Shown here: positions 60,532-64,000 of the stretch, piece by piece
Layout: each line of letters starts with the position of its first letter
Numbering within the stretch: the first letter of the stretch is position 1
DNA from: Begonia masoniana
Taxonomy: Eukaryota; Streptophyta; Magnoliopsida; Cucurbitales; Begoniaceae
Length of the DNA stretch: 64,000 bases
Reading direction: 5' to 3'
Assembly: GCA_022432975.1 (NCBI GenBank)
Contig: CM039509.1
Coordinates: 3,845,043-3,909,042, forward strand
Position numbers and translations under genes: made by a program
The notes under the pieces: generated by a model
What the model saw: the letters and a program-made list of their open reading frames with translations, nothing else
Told to the model about the DNA's origin: nothing
The model's database searches: none

Positions 60532-60878
60532 CCAATTGTGCTCCAAAACGCGTCTTACTATCTTGGGAGGGATCTCTTACATATGTTTCATTTTCACATA
60601 CTTCCCAAAGCGATGTGGTATTGTGACGACCCTCTTTTTACGACCTGTCAGCTTCCGGTTCGCCCGCGCGGCCGTACCGTCATCCGGGTTCCGGTTCGTG
60701 CAGCCATCGTACCATACGTGCACATTCGGTTCATCACAATCACCCCCTCTCGGGGGTCCAACGTCCTCGTTGGCCACATTTCCGGTTAGGTACAGGCTTT
60801 GATACCATTTGTAACGACCCTATTCCCAGCAAGATATTGTCCGCTCTGGGGATTGGGCCGCAGCCCAATATCCTCCCC

Positions 60879-60975
60879 TCACGGCTTTGTTTGGCGAGGA
60901 CTTCCCAGTCGGTCACCCAACCTGGGATTGCTCTCGCCAAAGCACTTTTAACTTCAAAGTTCTTATGGGATCCGT
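60879..60975 (-). promoter_or_regulatory. 5S-rRNA-like block in Cassandra LTR 2
   Basis: This has the same arrangement as in LTR 1: ATCCCATAAGAACTTTGAAG, AGTGCTTTGGCGAGAG, GGTTGGGTGACC and CTGGGAAGTCCTCG. The A-box side retains ATCCCAT as in genuine 5S. Confidence 0.88.
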
Positions 60976-61620
60976 TGCCAATTGTGCTCTAAAACGCATC
61001 TTACTATCTTGGGAGGGATCTCTTACATATGTTTCATTTCCACATACTTCCCCAAGCGATGTGGTATTGTGACGACCCCCTTTTTACGACCTGTCACCTT
61101 CCGGTTCGCCCGCGCAGACGTACCGCCATCTGGGTTCCGGTTCATGCAGCCATCGTACCATACGTGCACATTCGGGTCATCACATCACCCATCCTGATAC
61201 TACTTTCGCCGAAGCACTTTTAACTTCGAAGTTCTTATGGGATCCGTTGTCAATTGTGCTCCAAAACACGTCTTACTATCTTGGGAGGATTTCCTTACAT
61301 ATGTTTCATTTCCATATACTTTCCCAAGCGATGTGGGATTATGACGACCCCCTCTCTACGACCCGGGATTCGCCTATACTCGAGTTTGGGATTCGCCTAC
61401 ACTCGGCTTAGGTCCCGAGGTTTGCCCCTCAACCCGAGGTTTGCTCCGCAGTCGTACACATACGTGCACATTCGGGTCATCACAATCACCCTCCCTCAGG
61501 GGCCCAACGTCCTCGTTGGCCACATTTCCGGTTGGGTACAAGCTCTGATACCATTTGTAACAACCCTTTTTCCTTAGTAAGATATTATCTGCTCTGGAGA
61601 TTGGGCCGTAACCCAATATC

Positions 61621-61722
61621 CTCCCCTCACGGCTTTGTTTGGCGAAGACTTCCCAGTCGATTACCCAATCTGATACTACTTTCGCCGAAGAACTTTTAAC
61701 TTCGGAGTTCTTATGGGATCCG
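61621..61722 (-). promoter_or_regulatory. 5S-rRNA-like block in Cassandra LTR 4
   Basis: The block is recognisable (GATCCCATAAGAACTCCGAA, TTAAAAGTTCTTCGGCGAAA, GGGTAAT, CTGGGAAGTCTTCG), but the middle is more diverged and shorter than in LTRs 1 and 2. The truncated LTR 3 (61191-61484) keeps only the A-box half. Confidence 0.8.
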
Positions 61723-62405
61723 TTGTCAATTGGGCTCCAAAACGCGTCTTACTATCTTGGGAGAGTTTCCTTACATATGTTTCATTTCCATATACTTCCC
61801 CAAGCGATGTGGGATTGTGACGACCCCCTCTCTACGACCCGGGATTCGCCTATACTCGAGTTCGGGATTCGCCTACACTCGGCTTAGGTCCCGAGATTTG
61901 CCTGCAACCCGAGGTTTGCCCCGCAGTCGTACACATACGTACACATTCGGGTCATCACAATGGCTCCTAGAGAATTTCTCGCAAAAAAAATTATCTCGGA
62001 TGAATTGCCACTGAAAGTGGTAGAAGGAATTGATTTCGGTCACTCTTCAGTGCTCACTCTCGGAGTCAGCCCTCACACACTCAACACTACGTAGCAATTT
62101 CAGCTCAGTGCTCACTGCTTACTCTCAGCACGCAGCCACACGACAACGTTCAATCGTCGTCGAAGCATTGCTCCTCTCAGTCTCTGCGGCCTGCGCACTC
62201 CACCTTCGACCAACGTTCGACGGTAAGAGGCAAGAGGTGCATTACTACTTTTATTCATTACTGTTTGACTGTTGATTTGAGTTACCTGAAATTTGAGTTA
62301 TTGATCTGGGTTATTAATTTTTATACTGTAATGTGTTTAGTTTAGATTGATAAATTTATGTCGATTAATGTGTTTATTTGTTTATTATTTTTTGCTCCAT
62401 GGTAG

Positions 62406-62650
62406 GATGAATACCCCTCATAGTGAAAATTTGCATGTGGAATCTAAAAGAACTAAGTCTCTAGCTTGGTTTCACTTCAGTAGAGTATCAAACACAGATT
62501 CAGCTAAATGTAATTTTTGTGAGCAGATTTATGCAGCACACCCGACGAAAAATGCGACCTCTAGTTTAGTAAAGCATATTGAAGTATGCAAAAAGTTTCC
62601 ACGAAATGTAGACAGTAAGCAAAAAACTTTGATCTTTACTGAAAGTGGTA
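62406..62650 (+). pseudogene. hAT BED zinc-finger exon, copy 3 (truncated)
   Basis: This copy encodes CNFCEQIYAAHPTKNATSSL and KHIEVCKKFPRNVDSKQK. It then jumps from GATCTTTA to CTGAAAGTGGTAGAAGG, dropping about 120 bp that encode the NESKIAG...MAPREF part in copy 1, before entering the 58-bp array. Confidence 0.85.
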
Positions 62651-62678
62651 GAAGGAATTGATTTCGGTCACTCTTTAG

Positions 62679-63137
62679 TGCTCACTCTCGGAGTCAGCCC
62701 TCACACACTCAACACTACGCAGCAATTTCAGCTCAGTGCTCACTCTCGGAGTCAGCCCTCACACACTCAACACTACGCAGCAATTTCAGCTCAGTGCTCA
62801 CTCTCGGAGTCAGCCCTCACACACTCAACACTACGCAGCAATTTCAGCTCAGTGCTCACTCTCGGAGTCAGCCCTCACACACTCAACACTACGCAGCAAT
62901 TTCAGCTCAGTGCTCACTCTCGGAGTCAGCCCTCACACACTCAACACTACGCAGCAATTTCAGCTCAGTGCTCACTCTCGGAGTCAGCCCTCACACACTC
63001 AACACTACGCAGCAATTTCAGCTCAGTGCTCACTCTCGGAGTCAGCCCTCACACACTCAACACTACGCAGCAATTTCAGCTCAGTGCTCACTCTCGGAGT
63101 CAGCCCTCACACACTCAACACTACGCAGCAATTTCAG
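62679..63137 (+). repeat. 58-bp tandem repeat, eight copies
   Basis: The unit starts TGCTCACTCTCGGAGTCAGC and includes CCTCACACACTCAACACTAC and GCAGCAATTTCAGCTCAG. The last copy stops after 53 bp at TTTCAG. Copies are essentially identical. The unit is the first-exon segment found once in each of the other hAT units. Because 58 is not a multiple of three, the frame rotates, giving a 58-residue protein period, and all plus-strand frames stay open. Confidence 0.97.
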
Positions 63138-64000
63138 ACCTAATGAGAGTAAGATTGCTGGTATACCCATATTTACTATAATGGCTCCTAGAGAATTTCT
63201 CGCAAAAAAAATTATCTTGGATGAATTGCCACTTAAAGTGGTAGAGAGATTTGATTTTAGGACATTTTGTCTGTATCTCAATATCAAGTTTATTATGTCA
63301 TCTAGAAGAACAGTAATAAGAGATATTAGCAACATATTTCAGAAAGAAAGAACCAAGTTAAATGAATATTTTTTTACAACATCAATGAGGGTATATTTGA
63401 CCATTAACATATGGACCTCTATTCAAAATTTGAATTACATGGTGCTGACATGTCATTATATTGATCAAGAGTGGTATGTGCAAAAGAATATATTGAATTT
63501 TTGTTTGATTCTGAACCATAAGGGTGAATCTATTGGTAAAGAAGTTGAAAAATATTTGCTTAATTGGGAAATTGAAAATGTTACAACCATAACAATCGAC
63601 AATGTTTTTTCCAACGACGTTGTTATTTCCTATTTGACGAAAACAATTCGAAATTAGAAGGAGTTGATTTTAAATGGCGATCATATGCACGTAAGATATT
63701 TTTCACATGTCCTCAATTTGATCGTTTCTGATGATTTGAAAGAACATCATTAATCCATAGCAAGGGTACCAAAAGTTATAAAGTACGTAAGGTTTTTTCC
63801 GAGAAGATTGCAACAGCTCAAAACTTGCGTTGATGCAGTTAAAATTACTTGTAAAAGTAATTTATCGCTCGACATTCCTACTCGTTGGAACTCTACGTAT
63901 TTGATGTTGGCAAGTGCTGAGAAATATGAAACGAATTTTGAAAAATTAGTAGAGAATGATAACTTTTTTTCCATGAAATGAGAGTGGAAGGTTCACCCAC
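63138..64000 (+). pseudogene. hAT transposase body, broken, 3' end outside window
   Basis: The open frame to 63657 reads PNESKIAGIPIFTIMAPREF, then ELPLKVVERFDFRTF, TSSQ-less N-terminal hAT blocks, DQEWYVQKNILNF, GESIGKEVEKYLLNWEIE and the catalytic-Asp block TITIDNVFSNDVV. A TAG follows TKTIRN at 63655-63657. Beyond it the same family continues (HMHVRYFSHVLNLIVSDDLK, then LDIPTRWNSTYLML), with further stops. This order is typical of plant Ac/hAT (RICESLEEPER-like) transposases. The dimerisation domain lies beyond the window. Confidence 0.9.

Larger units (their letters stand above)
60384..61959 (-). mobile_element. Cassandra: Two tandem Cassandra TRIM retrotransposons (four LTRs)
   Basis: Minus-oriented order: LTR 61959-61556, internal 61555-61485, LTR 61484-61191 (truncated), LTR 61184-60810, internal 60809-60739, LTR 60738-60384 (truncated). 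LTRs start TGTGATGACCCGAATGTG and end GTCGTTACA. Each internal domain is only about 71 bp: a primer-binding site TGGTATCAAAGC or TGGTATCAGAGC, then a CCAACGAGGACGTTGG palindrome, then a purine-rich tract. There is no coding capacity. LTRs carry 5S-rRNA-like sequence, the defining trait of Cassandra. The right pair differs from the left pair over a GTCCCGAGTTTGCC region, so two lineages or insertions are involved. Confidence 0.93.
58744..64000 (+). mobile_element. Degenerate hAT element with reiterated 5' region, cut by the window edge
   Basis: The element starts TACGGATGGGCAGGACCGGACC near 58744, a hAT-type end followed by CCG-rich subterminal sequence to about 58930. Four tandem units follow, beginning at about 59068, 59813, 62025 and 62654. 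Complete units contain a first exon (TGCTCACTCTCGGAGTCAGC), a GT..AG intron and a BED zinc-finger exon. The transposase body starts at about 63138 and runs off the window. Unit 2 is interrupted by Cassandra elements. The right terminus and target duplication are outside the window. Confidence 0.85.

Noticed and set aside
60445..61722. Possible 5S rRNA genes
   Set aside because: The similarity covers only the A-to-C-box part, is imperfect and lies inside LTRs with PBS and TG..CA ends, so these are Cassandra LTRs.
62679..63137. CRISPR-like array of 58-bp repeats
   Set aside because: The repeats are contiguous with no spacers, and the genome is eukaryotic. This is a minisatellite derived from a transposon exon.
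62645..63181. Host gene encoding a repetitive protein
   Set aside because: The frame is made entirely of the 58-bp array and ends in hAT sequence. Three frames are equally open.

Overview
This window is nuclear DNA of a flowering plant, most likely a eudicot. Genes have many short exons with GT..AG introns. Gene families include the plant ORTHRUS/VIM E3 ligases, PPR proteins, plastid rubredoxin-like proteins and Tudor-SN. The intergenic space is full of plant transposons: Ty3/Gypsy, Ty1/Copia, MULE, hAT, TRIM and Cassandra. The species cannot be named from the sequence alone.

Layout. Positions 1-13.5 kb are repeat-dominated: a CACAACCTACAC-type minisatellite (1-1370), Gypsy LTR and gag remnants on both strands (about 1.4-5.1 kb), a 3.2 kb GTCATCCAC minisatellite, a DNA topoisomerase II pseudogene fragment with intron-like gaps (minus strand, 8.7-9.8 kb), a decayed Copia pol (10.4-11.7 kb) and a near-perfect 16-bp minisatellite (12.6-13.1 kb). 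A MULE with a dead transposase occupies 13553-20251, and a non-autonomous hAT element sits inside its right terminal repeat. Both elements have readable target-site duplications.

A gene island runs from 20.4 to 32.5 kb: an 8-exon WD40-repeat gene (plus) converging on a 9-exon VIM/ORTHRUS gene (minus). Both reading frames are intact. From 33 to 39 kb the DNA is repetitive again, including a second MULE (34496-37431) that carries a nested 1.4 kb gag-only LTR element. A second gene island follows: a plastid rubredoxin-like membrane protein (plus, 39.2-40.2 kb), a short-chain dehydrogenase (minus, 40.4-42.3 kb), a solo Copia-type LTR rich in GTGTCGACC motifs, an E-class PPR gene (plus, 46.0-47.6 kb), a 482-bp fold-back MITE, and a 16-exon Tudor-SN gene (minus, 51.9-58.0 kb).

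From about 58.74 kb to the right edge lies a degenerate hAT element. Its 5' part (first exon, intron, BED zinc-finger exon) is tandemly repeated. One repeat is interrupted by two head-to-tail Cassandra TRIM elements, whose LTRs carry 5S-rRNA-like sequence. The last repeat has expanded into an eight-copy 58-bp array that reads in frame into the transposase body.

Three host genes (dehydrogenase, PPR, Tudor-SN) each carry exactly one single-base indel in otherwise conserved frames. These may be residual assembly errors or real lesions. No CRISPR array, tRNA gene or genuine rRNA gene was seen.
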